Positions 7,706 through 16,313 of a stretch of DNA of 64,000 bases are shown here, one piece after another. Position numbers and translations under genes: made by a program. The notes under the pieces were generated by a model. The model was not told where the DNA came from. It ran no database searches and saw only the letters and a program-made list of their open reading frames with translations. Positions within the stretch are counted from its first letter, which is position 1; each line of letters begins with the position of its first letter. This stretch comes from Nitrospirillum pindoramense (lineage in GTDB: Bacteria; Pseudomonadota; Alphaproteobacteria; Azospirillales; Azospirillaceae). The DNA is taken from NCBI RefSeq assembly GCF_007827955.1, contig NZ_VITR01000018.1, forward strand, positions 1 through 64,000, written 5' to 3'.

Positions 7706-8716
7706 ATGCCGCTGAACCGCAGGATTGTTCTGGCCTCGCGCCCCGAGGGGCTCCCGACGGAACAGAACTTCGGGATGGAACAAGCGTCCATCCCCGTGGC
7801 GGGCCCCGGCCAGATTCTGCTGAAGACGCGGTGGCTCTCTCTCGACCCCTACATGCGCGCCCGTATGAGCGCCGCCAAGTCCTATACCCCGCCCATCGAG
7901 GTCGGCGGCCTGATGGTGGGCGGCACCATCGGTGAGGTTGTGGAAAGCAACGTCCCCGGCTTCCAGGCCGGCGACCTCGTGCTGTCCAATTCCGGCTGGC
8001 AGGAATACGCCGTGGCCGGGCCGAAGTCGGTGCATAAGCTGGACACCGATGGCCTGCCGGTCACGACCGCCTTGGGTGTGCTGGGCATGCCGGGTCTGAC
8101 CGCTTATGTCGGCCTGAACGACATCGGCCAGCCCAAGCCGGGTGAAACGGTGGTGGTGTCCGCCGCTGCCGGCGCCGTGGGCTCCGTCGTTGGCCAATTG
8201 GCCAAGTTGAAGGGCGCCCGCGCTGTCGGCATCGCCGGCGGGGCGGAGAAGTGCGCCTTCGTGGTGGATGAGCTGGGCTTCGACGCCTGCGTCGACTACA
8301 AGGCCGAGAACTTCAAGGAAGCGCTGGCCGCGGCGTGCGACAATGGCGTCGACGTCTATTTCGACAATGTTGGCGGCCGGGTGGCCGACGCGGTGTTCGA
8401 CCTGCTGAACACCTTCGCCCGCGTGCCGCTGTGCGGCCGCATCGGCAACCTGAACGACACCGCGTTGCCGGCCGGCCCGGACCGGGTGCCGGCCCTGCTG
8501 TCGACCATCCTGACCCGCCGCCTGCACGTGCAGGGCTTCATTGTCTCCGATCACTGGCACCGCAACGACGCCTTCCTTGAAGAGGTCGGCGCCCTGGTGA
8601 AAAGCGGCCAGCTGCGCTATCGCGAGGACGTGACCGAGGGCTTGGAGAACGCCGTTCCCGCTTTCCTCGGCCTGCTGCAGGGCAAGAACCTGGGCAAGGC
8701 GCTGGTGAAGCTGTAA
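7706..8716 (+). CDS. NADP-dependent MDR-superfamily oxidoreductase (CurA-like)
   Basis: About 336 residues, zinc-free medium-chain reductase of the leukotriene B4 12-hydroxydehydrogenase/CurA group. Evidence includes WLSLDPYMRARMS in the catalytic domain, the Rossmann motif VVVSAAAGAVGSVVGQLAKLKGARAVGIAGG (split here as AAAGAVGSVVGQLA and AVGIAGG), and VDVYFDNVGG. These enzymes reduce C=C bonds of enones using NADPH; the physiological substrate is unknown. The ATG at 7706 is preferred over 7694 because AGGAAA at 7697 gives proper spacing, while GAAGGA is only 2 nt from 7694. A shared hairpin terminator lies between it and the convergent PfpI gene. Confidence 0.9.
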   Translation: MPLNRRIVLASRPEGLPTEQNFGMEQASIPVAGPGQILLKTRWLSLDPYMRARMSAAKSYTPPIEVGGLMVGGTIGEVVESNVPGFQAGDLVLSNSGWQEYAVAGPKSVHKLDTDGLPVTTALGVLGMPGLTAYVGLNDIGQPKPGETVVVSAAAGAVGSVVGQLAKLKGARAVGIAGGAEKCAFVVDELGFDACVDYKAENFKEALAAACDNGVDVYFDNVGGRVADAVFDLLNTFARVPLCGRIGNLNDTALPAGPDRVPALLSTILTRRLHVQGFIVSDHWHRNDAFLEEVGALVKSGQLRYREDVTEGLENAVPAFLGLLQGKNLGKALVKL

Positions 8717-8743
8717 GCCGGCTCCGCCGCCGTCCTGAGAATC

Positions 8744-8777
8744 AAGCCCCCGCCCGGTGACCCCGACGCGGGGGCTT
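8744..8777. terminator. Bidirectional hairpin between convergent genes
   Basis: AAGCCCCCGC (8744-8753) pairs perfectly with GCGGGGGCTT (8768-8777). It lies between the stops of two convergent genes (8716 and 8786). The T-tails are weak, so termination is likely rather than certain. Confidence 0.65.
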
Positions 8778-8785
8778 CGCCTTTC

Positions 8786-9367
8786 TTAAATCCTGATCTC
8801 CGCGCCCAGCACCTTCAGCAGCTGGGCCAGCCAGGCGGCATGGGCCGGCCAGGCGGGGGCGGTCACCAGCTTGCCGTCGGTGACGGCGCCGTCCACCGGG
8901 ATGTCGGCGTACTCACCCCCGGCCAGGGTCACCTCCGGCCGGCAGGCGGGGTAGGCGGAGACCTTGCGGCCGGACAGCACGCCGGCGGCGGCCAGGATCT
9001 GCGGGCCGTGGCAGACGGCGGCGATGGCCTTGTCCTGCGCCGCGAACGCTTTCACCAGGGCGATCACCCGGCTGTCGAGGCGCAGGAATTCCGGCGCGCG
9101 GCCGCCGGGGATGACCAGGGCCACGTAGTCGTCGGCCTTCACGCTTTCAAAATCGGCGTTCAGCGTGAAGTCGTGGCCGCGCTTCTCGGTATAGGTCTGG
9201 TGACCCTCGAAATCATGGATGGCGGTGGCGATCTTGTCGCCCGGCCGCTTGCCCGGGGCCACGGCGTCGACCTGATAGCCCACCATGGACAGGGCCTGGA
9301 AGGGCACCATGGTCTCATAGTCCTCGGCGAAATCGCCGACGATCATCAGGATGCGTTTGGGGGCCAT
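8786..9367 (-). CDS. DJ-1/PfpI family protein
   Basis: A 193-residue class I glutamine-amidotransferase-like protein. The nucleophile elbow is AAVCHGPQ (Cys followed by His, as in PfpI/YhbO), and the conserved acidic residue is in the early EDYETMVPF segment. [12 protein letters not shown] is a DJ-1 superfamily hallmark. Family members are described as glyoxalases/deglycases or stress proteases, and the activity is debated. An ideal GGAGG lies 6 nt before the ATG at 9367. The gene is probably transcribed alone or with the membrane protein upstream at 9467-10153, 99 bp away. Confidence 0.9.
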   Translation of the reverse strand: MAPKRILMIVGDFAEDYETMVPFQALSMVGYQVDAVAPGKRPGDKIATAIHDFEGHQTYTEKRGHDFTLNADFESVKADDYVALVIPGGRAPEFLRLDSRVIALVKAFAAQDKAIAAVCHGPQILAAAGVLSGRKVSAYPACRPEVTLAGGEYADIPVDGAVTDGKLVTAPAWPAHAAWLAQLLKVLGAEIRI

Positions 9368-9466
9368 GGTGTTCCTCCATTCAGACCGTTCCAGGGATGC
9401 CCAGGATGCCGGTGGAGGGCGGAAACGCCTATGGGCCTTAAGGAGGTAGCGGCCGGCGTCGAAAGG

Positions 9467-10153
9467 TCAGGGGGTGGCGGTGCCCTCTCTCCCGGGGCGG
9501 GTATCCGGCAGATAGGGCGTGATTGCCCGGCTGGGGCAATAGTCCGGAACGTCGCTCCAATCCACGGGCGCGCCCAGAAGGTCTGCCAGCGTCGGCTCAC
9601 CTGGTGTGGGGTTCCGGCTTGGGCTCTCAAGGTGGAGTATGCGTCCGTCAGCCATCTTGAGGGCGATGGCGATGTGGAAGGGGGCGCGACTGTTATTGTC
9701 GCAATGAGGAATGATAAGCCTCACCTGGTCCCTGGTGTAACGATGCGGGGCCGATAGATAGCTGGATTGGGCATAGATGCCGCCGTCGACCAGGCAGGTC
9801 CGTGTTCCGCTGAGGAAGAAGGCGACGGCGCCCAGGGGAAGCAGGCTCCACAGCACTTTACGGACCGTCTTGGAGCGAAGGACCTTTTCGTCCCGGTATT
9901 TGCGCGGGCGAGCCACGATCCACCCGGCCAGCCCAGCCATAAAGAACGCGACGGCCATATTCAGGAGAAAAAGTAGGCGCCCGATGAAGCTTGGGGCGGC
10001 GCAAAACCACGGGGAGTCCGGCGCCAGCGACATCTGCATCCATTCCCAGGCATAGCCCAAGCCAAGAAGACAGATGAGGAAGACAAGGATGCTGACAGCA
10101 CCCCCCAGCAATTGCTGCCCAGTATCCTCGTTCAAGCGAACCTTTGAAGCCAT
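9467..10153 (-). CDS. Three-helix membrane protein of unknown function
   Basis: A 228-residue protein with hydrophobic segments near residues 14-34 (LLGGAVSILVFLICLLGLGY), 56-78 (FIGRLLFLLNMAVAFFMAGLAG) and 101-115 (LWSLLPLGAVAFFLSG). A soluble domain of about 110 residues follows, with paired cysteines (GTRTCLVDGG; PHCDNNS; DYCPS) suggesting a periplasmic, disulfide-containing tail. GGTGGA precedes the ATG at 10153. The GC content looks slightly lower than in flanking genes. I recognise no family; it resembles other uncharacterised membrane proteins with a C-terminal domain that reads like a small all-beta PH-like fold, but that is a guess. Confidence 0.6.
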   Translation of the reverse strand: MASKVRLNEDTGQQLLGGAVSILVFLICLLGLGYAWEWMQMSLAPDSPWFCAAPSFIGRLLFLLNMAVAFFMAGLAGWIVARPRKYRDEKVLRSKTVRKVLWSLLPLGAVAFFLSGTRTCLVDGGIYAQSSYLSAPHRYTRDQVRLIIPHCDNNSRAPFHIAIALKMADGRILHLESPSRNPTPGEPTLADLLGAPVDWSDVPDYCPSRAITPYLPDTRPGREGTATP

Positions 10154-10229
10154 TTATTCCACCGCCGCCGTCAGATCCGCCCATTCCTGGGCATGAAGGA
10201 CATAAGGGGCGGCGCGGGGGAGTAAAGCG

Positions 10230-11561
10230 CTATCGGTCCGCCTGCCGGTTGACCACGGCGGTCACGGGCGCCAGGACGATGCCCCGGTCGCGCAGGCCAA
10301 CGGCCCAGCGGGCGATGGCCTCCAGTGTCACGGGATAGGGCTGGGCGTAGCCGACGGCGACGCCGTTGAGCTTGGCCAGGCGCTCCAGTTCCGCCAACTG
10401 GGCGGCGACGCCGGCGTCGGATGGCGCCCGATCCACCTGCACGTCCGACACGGCGCGGGGCAGGCCCAACTCGGTGGCGATGCGGGTGGCCTGGCTGGCC
10501 GGGGTGGGCCAGCTATCGACATAGATCAGGCCCCGGCGTTGCACCTGGCGCAGCACGGTTTGCAGGCTGTCATGGCTGGCCAGGAACTTGGTTCCGGTCA
10601 GGTTGGTCAGGCCGACATAGCCGGTGACGCTGGCCATGGCCGTTTCCAGCCGGTCGACGTTCTTCTCATCCGGCAAGCTGGTCAGCAGGGTGCCGGGACC
10701 GGGATCGTTGCGGGGGAAGTCCTGCGGCTCCATGGGAACCTGCAGCAGCACCTCATGGCCATCGCCGCGCGCCTGATCCACCGCCTTCTGCAGGTTCGGC
10801 GCCCCGGCGGCGAAGGCCAGGGTGACAGCGGCGGGCATGCGGGCCAGCACCTTTTCCAGGGCGCTGGGCGACCAGCCCAGGTCGGCCATCACCAGCGCGA
10901 TGCGCGGCCGCTTGTCATCCTGCGGGAAGGGGCGGCTGTAGGCCTGCCAGGGGGCGGGGCCCTTGGCAGGCATGCGTGGCAGATAGCCCGCCCGCGTCTT
11001 TTCCAGCAGGTCGTCGTTGTGGCTGGGCGCCAGCTTCACCGCCATGTCCATGGGGTCGGGTTCATGCGCGGCGGCGGCGGCTTTCGCGTCAGCCCCGTCC
11101 GCTGCCCCGCCCGTCGCCCCGGTGGCTGCCGGGGGTGCCGCCTCCACCGGGCGGGCGCCGCCCTCCGGCAGGGTGACGGCGATGTCGGGCAGGGTGGCTG
11201 CCTTGCGCCGGGCCGCGGCCGTCTCCTCACCGGTGGCGGCCAGCCAGGCCACCGTGCCGGCCACGACCAGTACGGTCAGGGCCACGGCCACGGCGAACAC
11301 GTTCAGACGCCGCCGGGGTTTGTCGCCCTTGCCCCGCGCCATGACGCCCGCCTTGGCGGTTCCGGCACCGCGACCGGTGCGCTTGGGCACGCCCAGGCGC
11401 GCCGCCAGCACGTCGGCGGACGCATCCTCGTCCGCATCGGCCAGCAGCGCCTCGAAGGCGTCGTTGTCGTCGCCCTTCCCGCGTTTCGTCTTCTTTGCCG
11501 CCTTGGAAGGCTTGGCCTTGCGCGACACAAGGCTCTTCAGGCGGCTGGTTAGGGCGGCCAA
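10230..11561 (-). CDS. Divergent polysaccharide deacetylase family protein (YibQ/DUF610)
   Basis: About 443 residues. A long basic, low-complexity cytoplasmic head precedes one membrane anchor (LNVFAVAVALTVLVVAGTVAWL, near residues 92-113) and an Ala/Pro-rich linker. The catalytic-fold domain (residues about 215-440) opens with RPRIALVMADLGWS and contains VLLQVPMEPQDFP and GLIYVDSWPTPAS, typical of the divergent deacetylase family DUF610 next to ctpA in alphaproteobacteria. The start is a TTG at 11561 with GGGGA upstream; an internal ATG near residue 70 would lose part of the basic head. It lies 34 bp after ctpA in the same operon. The substrate is unknown, but context suggests envelope glycan. 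Confidence 0.85.
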   Translation of the reverse strand: MAALTSRLKSLVSRKAKPSKAAKKTKRGKGDDNDAFEALLADADEDASADVLAARLGVPKRTGRGAGTAKAGVMARGKGDKPRRRLNVFAVAVALTVLVVAGTVAWLAATGEETAAARRKAATLPDIAVTLPEGGARPVEAAPPAATGATGGAADGADAKAAAAAHEPDPMDMAVKLAPSHNDDLLEKTRAGYLPRMPAKGPAPWQAYSRPFPQDDKRPRIALVMADLGWSPSALEKVLARMPAAVTLAFAAGAPNLQKAVDQARGDGHEVLLQVPMEPQDFPRNDPGPGTLLTSLPDEKNVDRLETAMASVTGYVGLTNLTGTKFLASHDSLQTVLRQVQRRGLIYVDSWPTPASQATRIATELGLPRAVSDVQVDRAPSDAGVAAQLAELERLAKLNGVAVGYAQPYPVTLEAIARWAVGLRDRGIVLAPVTAVVNRQADR

Positions 11562-11595
11562 GGGGTCCCCGTCGGTTGGCTAGGGCGTGTTGTGG

Positions 11596-13074
11596 TCAGT
11601 TCGTGGCCTTGGACTGTTGCAACAGCGACAGGCCGCGCAGCAGGTCCAGGGCGCGCGTCAGCTGATAATCCTGGGGCGTGGCGTCACCATTGGCGGCCGG
11701 CGGCACCGGGTTGCCCCCCGGCGCGTCCTGGCCCTTGGTGCCCGCCTTCGGGTCCTGCGTCTTGGAATCGACCTTGGCCTTGTCGGCGCCGGCACCCTTG
11801 TTGTCCAGGGCCTTCGCGTCGGGCGTCTTGCCATCCGGGGTCTTGCCGTCCGAGGTCTTGTCCTTGGCGTCATCGCCCGGCTTGGCCGGCTGCTTGGCGC
11901 CCGGGTCGGTGTTGCGCAGGGCGTGAGGCAGGTCGGCCTCGCGCCGGCGGATAAGACCGGCGGGTGCGCCCACCTCCTCCACCTTGGCCTGCTGCACCTC
12001 GATGTCCGGCGTGATGCCCAACTGCTGGATGGACCGGCCGGACGGCGTGTAATAGCGCGCCGTCGTCAGCTTCATGGCGTTGCCGCCGGGCATGGGCATG
12101 ATGGTCTGGACCGAGCCCTTGCCGAAGCTCTGCGTGCCCATGAGGATGGCGCGCTTATGGTCCTGCAGCGCGCCGGCGACGATTTCCGAGGCGGAGGCGG
12201 AACCGCCGTTGATCAGCACCACCAGCGGCAGGCCGTGGATGGCGTCGCCGGGCTTGGCGTTGTAGCGCTCGCCCTGGTCGGGGCGGCGACCGCGGGTGGA
12301 GACGATCTCCCCCCGCTCCAGGAAGGTGTCGCTGACCGAGATGGCCTGGTCCAGCAGGCCGCCGGGGTTGTTGCGCAGGTCCAGCACATAGCCGATGACC
12401 TTGTCGCCCAGCTCCTTCTGGATGCCGGCCAGGGCTTTGTCCAGGCCGGACTGGGTCTGCTCGGTGAAGCCGGACAAGCGGATGTAGCCGACCTTGCCCT
12501 CCACCCGCCAGCGCACCGACTGCACCTTGATGACGGCGCGGGTCAGGGTGAAGTTCAGGGGCTGGGGCACGTTGTTGCGGTGGATGGTGACCTTGATGTC
12601 GGTGCCCGGGGCGCCGCGCATCTTCTCCACCGCCTCGTTCAGGCCCAGGCCCACGATGGCTTCGTCGTTCAGGTGGGTGATGTAGTCACCCGGCTGCACG
12701 CCGGCGCGGCTGGCCGGGGTGTCGTCGATGGGCGAGATCACCTTGACCACGCCGTTCTCTTCCGTGACCTCCAGGCCCAGACCACCGAACTCACCCTTGG
12801 TCTGGACCTGCATGTCCTCCCAATTCTTCTTGTTCATGAAGTTGGAGTGGGGGTCCAGCGAGGCCAGCATGCCGTTGATCGCGGCCTCGACCAGCTGATC
12901 GTCCGGCACTTCCTCGACATAGTCGGACTTCACCCGCTCGAACGCTTCGGTGAACAGTTCCAGCTGCTTGTAGGTTTCCGCCTTGATCGGCGGCTTCGCG
13001 TCCAGCGGCCGGGACAGGGGGCTTGCCAGATAGACCAGGGCCACGACAGCCACGGAGGTCAGCAGTTTCTTCAT
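11596..13074 (-). CDS. ctpA: Carboxy-terminal processing protease, S41 family
   Basis: About 492 residues from the ATG at 13074, which sits one base after the envC stop with GGGTGAG upstream, giving translational coupling. Order: signal or anchor (MKKLLTSVAVVALVYLAS), N-terminal helical part ending DPHSNFMN, a PDZ domain (GLGLEVTEENGVVKVISPI), then the S41 core. The catalytic Ser is in GGSASASEIVAGAL and the Lys in FGKGSVQTIMP. A roughly 100-residue Lys/Asp/Thr/Pro-rich tail with repeated DGKTPD/DAK segments follows the protease and looks disordered. CtpA degrades periplasmic proteins and peptidoglycan hydrolases from their C-termini. Its pairing with the envC gene is the usual alphaproteobacterial order. 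Confidence 0.93.
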   Translation of the reverse strand: MKKLLTSVAVVALVYLASPLSRPLDAKPPIKAETYKQLELFTEAFERVKSDYVEEVPDDQLVEAAINGMLASLDPHSNFMNKKNWEDMQVQTKGEFGGLGLEVTEENGVVKVISPIDDTPASRAGVQPGDYITHLNDEAIVGLGLNEAVEKMRGAPGTDIKVTIHRNNVPQPLNFTLTRAVIKVQSVRWRVEGKVGYIRLSGFTEQTQSGLDKALAGIQKELGDKVIGYVLDLRNNPGGLLDQAISVSDTFLERGEIVSTRGRRPDQGERYNAKPGDAIHGLPLVVLINGGSASASEIVAGALQDHKRAILMGTQSFGKGSVQTIMPMPGGNAMKLTTARYYTPSGRSIQQLGITPDIEVQQAKVEEVGAPAGLIRRREADLPHALRNTDPGAKQPAKPGDDAKDKTSDGKTPDGKTPDAKALDNKGAGADKAKVDSKTQDPKAGTKGQDAPGGNPVPPAANGDATPQDYQLTRALDLLRGLSLLQQSKATN

Positions 13075-13075
13075 C

Positions 13076-14458
13076 TCACCCTTGTCCTTTACCCTCGGTG
13101 CCCGTAAAGCCGCGCAGGGGGTTGATCGGCTGACCACCCCGCCGCAACTCGAAGTACAATGTGGGGCTTCCGTCGCTGGCCATGGCGCCCATGGGCTCGC
13201 CGGTCAACACACGTTGTCCCACCCGCGTATCGATCCGACCCAATCCCGCGATCAGGCTATGATACCCATTGGGGTGCTCGACGATCAAGATAAGGCCATA
13301 GCCCTTGAACGGGCCGGCGAAAACCACCGAGCCTTCATACGGCGCCACGACGGGGGACCCGGCGCGGGCGCTGATGCGCACGCCGCGGCTGGTGGTCCCC
13401 ACCGCATCCTGCTCGCCATAGCGTTGGGCCACCGGGCCGGCCACGGGCAGGGTCATGCCGCCCAGCGCCGTGCCGCCGGGCACGTCCTTGGGGGTGCGGC
13501 CCATGGCGGCCAGCCGCTCCTGCGCCTTTTTCTGCCGCGCCTCTTCCGCCTGCTGGCGCTTCTGCGCCTCCGCCTGGCGGGCCCGCTCGGCGGCGGCCTT
13601 GCGCTCCGCCTCCAGCTTTTCCATGAGGTCGCGCAGGTCGCCGGCTTGGGACGTCAACACGGCCATGTGGCCGGCCACATCCTGTAGTTCGGCGTCGTTG
13701 GCCTGCGACAGGGCTTCGCGGCGCGACACCAGGTCGCGCAGCTCGCCTTCGCGCTTTTCCAGCTCTTTTTTCGCCGTCAGCGCCTGGGCGCGCTTGTCCG
13801 CCAGTTTCTGGCGCAGGGCCGCCAGTTCCCGCAACTGCGCCGACAGCGCGTCCGCCCGCTTTTTCAGCTGGGGGATGGCTTCGCGCAGCAGCAGGGCGCT
13901 CTTAACCATCTCGCCCGGCGCCTCCGGCCGGGCCACCATGGCCTCCGGCGGCAGGCGGGACAGCCGTTGCAGGGCGCCCAGCAGGTCGGCCAGCGCCGCG
14001 CGGTCGGCGTCGATGCGGGCCATCTGTTCCTGCTCGTTGGCGGCTAGGCCCGCCAGCGATTGCTCCACGGCGCGCAGGGCGTCGTCCTGCCGGCGTTGGT
14101 CCTCCGCCACCGCCACCGACTTGGCGCGCAGGTCGGCCAGCCCCCGCTCCAGCGCGTCGTTCTTGGCGTCCAGCTCGGCCTTGCGCGCCTGGTCGGCCTT
14201 CAGATCCTTTTCCACCTTGTCCAGCTGGCGCTGGGCGTCCTGCGGCTTGGGTGGGCTTTGGGTCCCACTCGTCTGGGCGATCGGCGTCAGCACCACGGGT
14301 GGGGTGTGCTGGCCAGCCCCCGCCGCGCCCGGCGCCAGCAACGCCAGCGCCAGGGTCAGCAGGGGAAAGGGGGCCCTGGATGTGGTCACGGAGGGTGCGG
14401 TCACGGGCGGTGGTACCCGGTGGCCACGCTCACTCGGCCGCCGCGCGGGCGGCGTCAC
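13076..14458 (-). CDS. envC: Murein hydrolase activator, EnvC-like
   Basis: Up to 460 residues. A signal peptide (FPLLTLALALLAPGAAGA) is followed by a long coiled coil (residues about 70-300, e.g. RQLDKVEKDLKADQARKAEL) and a C-terminal LytM domain (GVRISARAGSPVVAPYEG ... GYGLILIVEHPNGYHSLIAG ... LYFELRRGGQPINP). The zinc-ligand HxH of active M23 peptidases is replaced (YFELRR), and the upstream His/Asp ligands are missing. This matches EnvC, whose non-catalytic LytM domain activates septal amidases. The first codon is GTG at 14458, overlapping gpmI by 29 bp; GTG at 14404 would avoid the overlap and gives a more ordinary signal peptide. It sits between gpmI and ctpA in one operon. Confidence 0.9.
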   Translation of the reverse strand: MTPPARRPSERGHRVPPPVTAPSVTTSRAPFPLLTLALALLAPGAAGAGQHTPPVVLTPIAQTSGTQSPPKPQDAQRQLDKVEKDLKADQARKAELDAKNDALERGLADLRAKSVAVAEDQRRQDDALRAVEQSLAGLAANEQEQMARIDADRAALADLLGALQRLSRLPPEAMVARPEAPGEMVKSALLLREAIPQLKKRADALSAQLRELAALRQKLADKRAQALTAKKELEKREGELRDLVSRREALSQANDAELQDVAGHMAVLTSQAGDLRDLMEKLEAERKAAAERARQAEAQKRQQAEEARQKKAQERLAAMGRTPKDVPGGTALGGMTLPVAGPVAQRYGEQDAVGTTSRGVRISARAGSPVVAPYEGSVVFAGPFKGYGLILIVEHPNGYHSLIAGLGRIDTRVGQRVLTGEPMGAMASDGSPTLYFELRRGGQPINPLRGFTGTEGKGQG

Positions 14459-16007
14459 GTACCAGCAGGGACCGGCCGGTCATTTCCTCCGGCTGCGGCA
14501 GGTCCATCAGTTCCAGCAGGGTGGGGGCCACGTCGGCCAGCTTGCCCTGGTCCAGGCGCACCACATCGGCCGGCGCGTTCACCAGGATGGCGGGCACCAG
14601 GTCCAGGGTGTGGGCGGTGTGCGGGCCGCCCGTCTCCGGGTCCTTCATCAGCTCGCAATTGCCGTGGTCGGCGGTGATCAGCAGGGCGCCGCCCTGGCGC
14701 TTCACCGCTTCCTCCAGCCGGCCGATGCTGCGGTCCACCGCCTCCACCGCCTTCACCGCGGCGGCCAGGATGCCGGAATGGCCCACCATGTCGGGGTTGG
14801 CATAGTTCACCACCACCAGGTCGAAGGCGCCGCTGTCCACCGCCGCCACCAGCTTGTCCGTCAGCTCATCGGCCGACATCTCCGGCTGCAGGTCGTAGGT
14901 GGCGACCTTGGGCGAGGGGACCAGGATGCGCTCCTCCCCCTCGTAAACCTTCTCCTCGCCGCCGTTGAAGAAGAACGTGACGTGCGGATACTTTTCCGTC
15001 TCGGCGATGCGCAGCTGTTTCAGGCCCTTTTGCGAGACGATTTCGCCCAGGGTGTGGCGGATTTCCTTGGGCGGGAAGATGGCTGGCAGGACCTTGGCCA
15101 GCGCGGAGGAATATTCCACCATGCCCAGCTGCGCGGCGAACTTCACAGGCGTGCCGCGGTCGAAGCCGCTGAACTCCGGCTCCACCAGGGCGGACAGGAT
15201 CTCGCGGGCGCGGTCGGCGCGGAAGTTGGCCATCAGCACGCCGTCGCCGTCCTTCATGCCAGCGTAATCGCCGATGATGGTGGGCAGGATGAACTCATCG
15301 TGCTTGCCGGTGTCATAGCTCTGCGTCACCGCCGCCTCGGCGCTGGCCGCCGTCTCGCCTTCAGCCGACACCAGGGCGCGGTAGGCCTTCTCCACCCGGT
15401 CCCAGCGCTTGTCGCGGTCCATGGCGTAATAGCGCCCGTCCACCGTGGCGATTTTGGCGCCGGGGGCACCTTTCAGGCCGGCCTCGATGGCGGCGAGTTG
15501 TTCCAGGGCGCTCTGCGGCGGCACGTCGCGGCCATCGGTGAAGGCGTGCAGGGCCACGGGAATGCCGGCCTGGGCCAGGGTCCGCGCCAGGGCGACCATG
15601 TGGTCCTGGTGGCTGTGCACGCCGCCGGGGGAGGCCAGGCCCAGGATATGGGCGGTGCCGCCGGACTTCTTCAGCGCGGCCTTGAACGCCGTCAGCGCCG
15701 CGTTGGTCTCGAACTCGCCCTGGGTGATGGCGCGGTCGATCATGGGCAAATCCTGGAACACGACGCGACCGGCGCCCAGGTTCATGTGCCCCACCTCGGA
15801 ATTTCCCATCTGGCCGGCGGGCAGGCCCACATCCTCCTCGCTGGCGGACAGCAGGCCGTGCGGGCAGTCCTTCCACAGGCGGTCATAGTTGGGGGTGTTG
15901 CCCTGGGCGACGGCGTTGTCCGCCACCTCTTCCCGATAGCCCCAGCCGTCCATGATGCACAGCACCACGGGGCGGGGGGCTTTGCTGGTCTTGTCGGCGG
16001 CGGCCAT
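14430..16007 (-). CDS. gpmI: 2,3-bisphosphoglycerate-independent phosphoglycerate mutase
   Basis: A 525-residue cytosolic enzyme of normal length for the family, interconverting 3- and 2-phosphoglycerate using two Mn2+ ions. The N-terminal metal site is VVLCIMDGWG, and the phosphoserine nucleophile is in MGNSEVGHMNLGAGR (Ser near residue 75). The C-terminal half has VVNYANPDMVGHSG and ITADHGNCE, the remaining metal-binding motifs. The ATG at 16007 has AGGGA upstream. It is the first gene of a gpmI-envC-ctpA-yibQ operon. In related bacteria this operon normally continues from rlmH; here rlmH is 7.5 kb away. Confidence 0.96.
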   Translation of the reverse strand: MAAADKTSKAPRPVVLCIMDGWGYREEVADNAVAQGNTPNYDRLWKDCPHGLLSASEEDVGLPAGQMGNSEVGHMNLGAGRVVFQDLPMIDRAITQGEFETNAALTAFKAALKKSGGTAHILGLASPGGVHSHQDHMVALARTLAQAGIPVALHAFTDGRDVPPQSALEQLAAIEAGLKGAPGAKIATVDGRYYAMDRDKRWDRVEKAYRALVSAEGETAASAEAAVTQSYDTGKHDEFILPTIIGDYAGMKDGDGVLMANFRADRAREILSALVEPEFSGFDRGTPVKFAAQLGMVEYSSALAKVLPAIFPPKEIRHTLGEIVSQKGLKQLRIAETEKYPHVTFFFNGGEEKVYEGEERILVPSPKVATYDLQPEMSADELTDKLVAAVDSGAFDLVVVNYANPDMVGHSGILAAAVKAVEAVDRSIGRLEEAVKRQGGALLITADHGNCELMKDPETGGPHTAHTLDLVPAILVNAPADVVRLDQGKLADVAPTLLELMDLPQPEEMTGRSLLVRDAARAAAE

Positions 16008-16061
16008 GGCTGTCTGTTCCCTGATCCTGGTGGTGTGGGAGGTGCGAACCTATTGGGAAAA

Positions 16062-16107
16062 TCGGAATTTCCGCGCCGGATGGCAAGCGGCGCGTCCGAA
16101 ATTCCGA
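16062..16107. repeat. Long imperfect inverted repeat upstream of gpmI
   Basis: TCGGAATTTC (16062-16071) pairs with GAAATTCCGA (16098-16107). Inside, GCGCCG (16073-16078) pairs with CGGCGC (16088-16093). The whole makes a 16-bp interrupted hairpin in the intergenic region between divergent gpmI and rocD, 55 bp before the gpmI start. The remaining intergenic sequence (16108-16313) shows nothing else recognisable. It could be an operator, a leader structure or a repeat element. Confidence 0.6.
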
Positions 16108-16313
16108 CCCGATAAAGCGTTATAGGCCCCCCAGGGTTCTGCCGTCGCGCGTCTTACTTATGTCCGGCCTGCAAGGGGTGGGGACAGAAACGGTATGCCG
16201 GGCGCACCATCGCCCACCGCTTCTGTCGCCAGTCTCCAGAACTTCGGCCGTTTCGGCTGGCGCGTCCATGTCACCATCCAGGGTAACGAGACCGGGACAA
16301 GGTGGAGGACATC

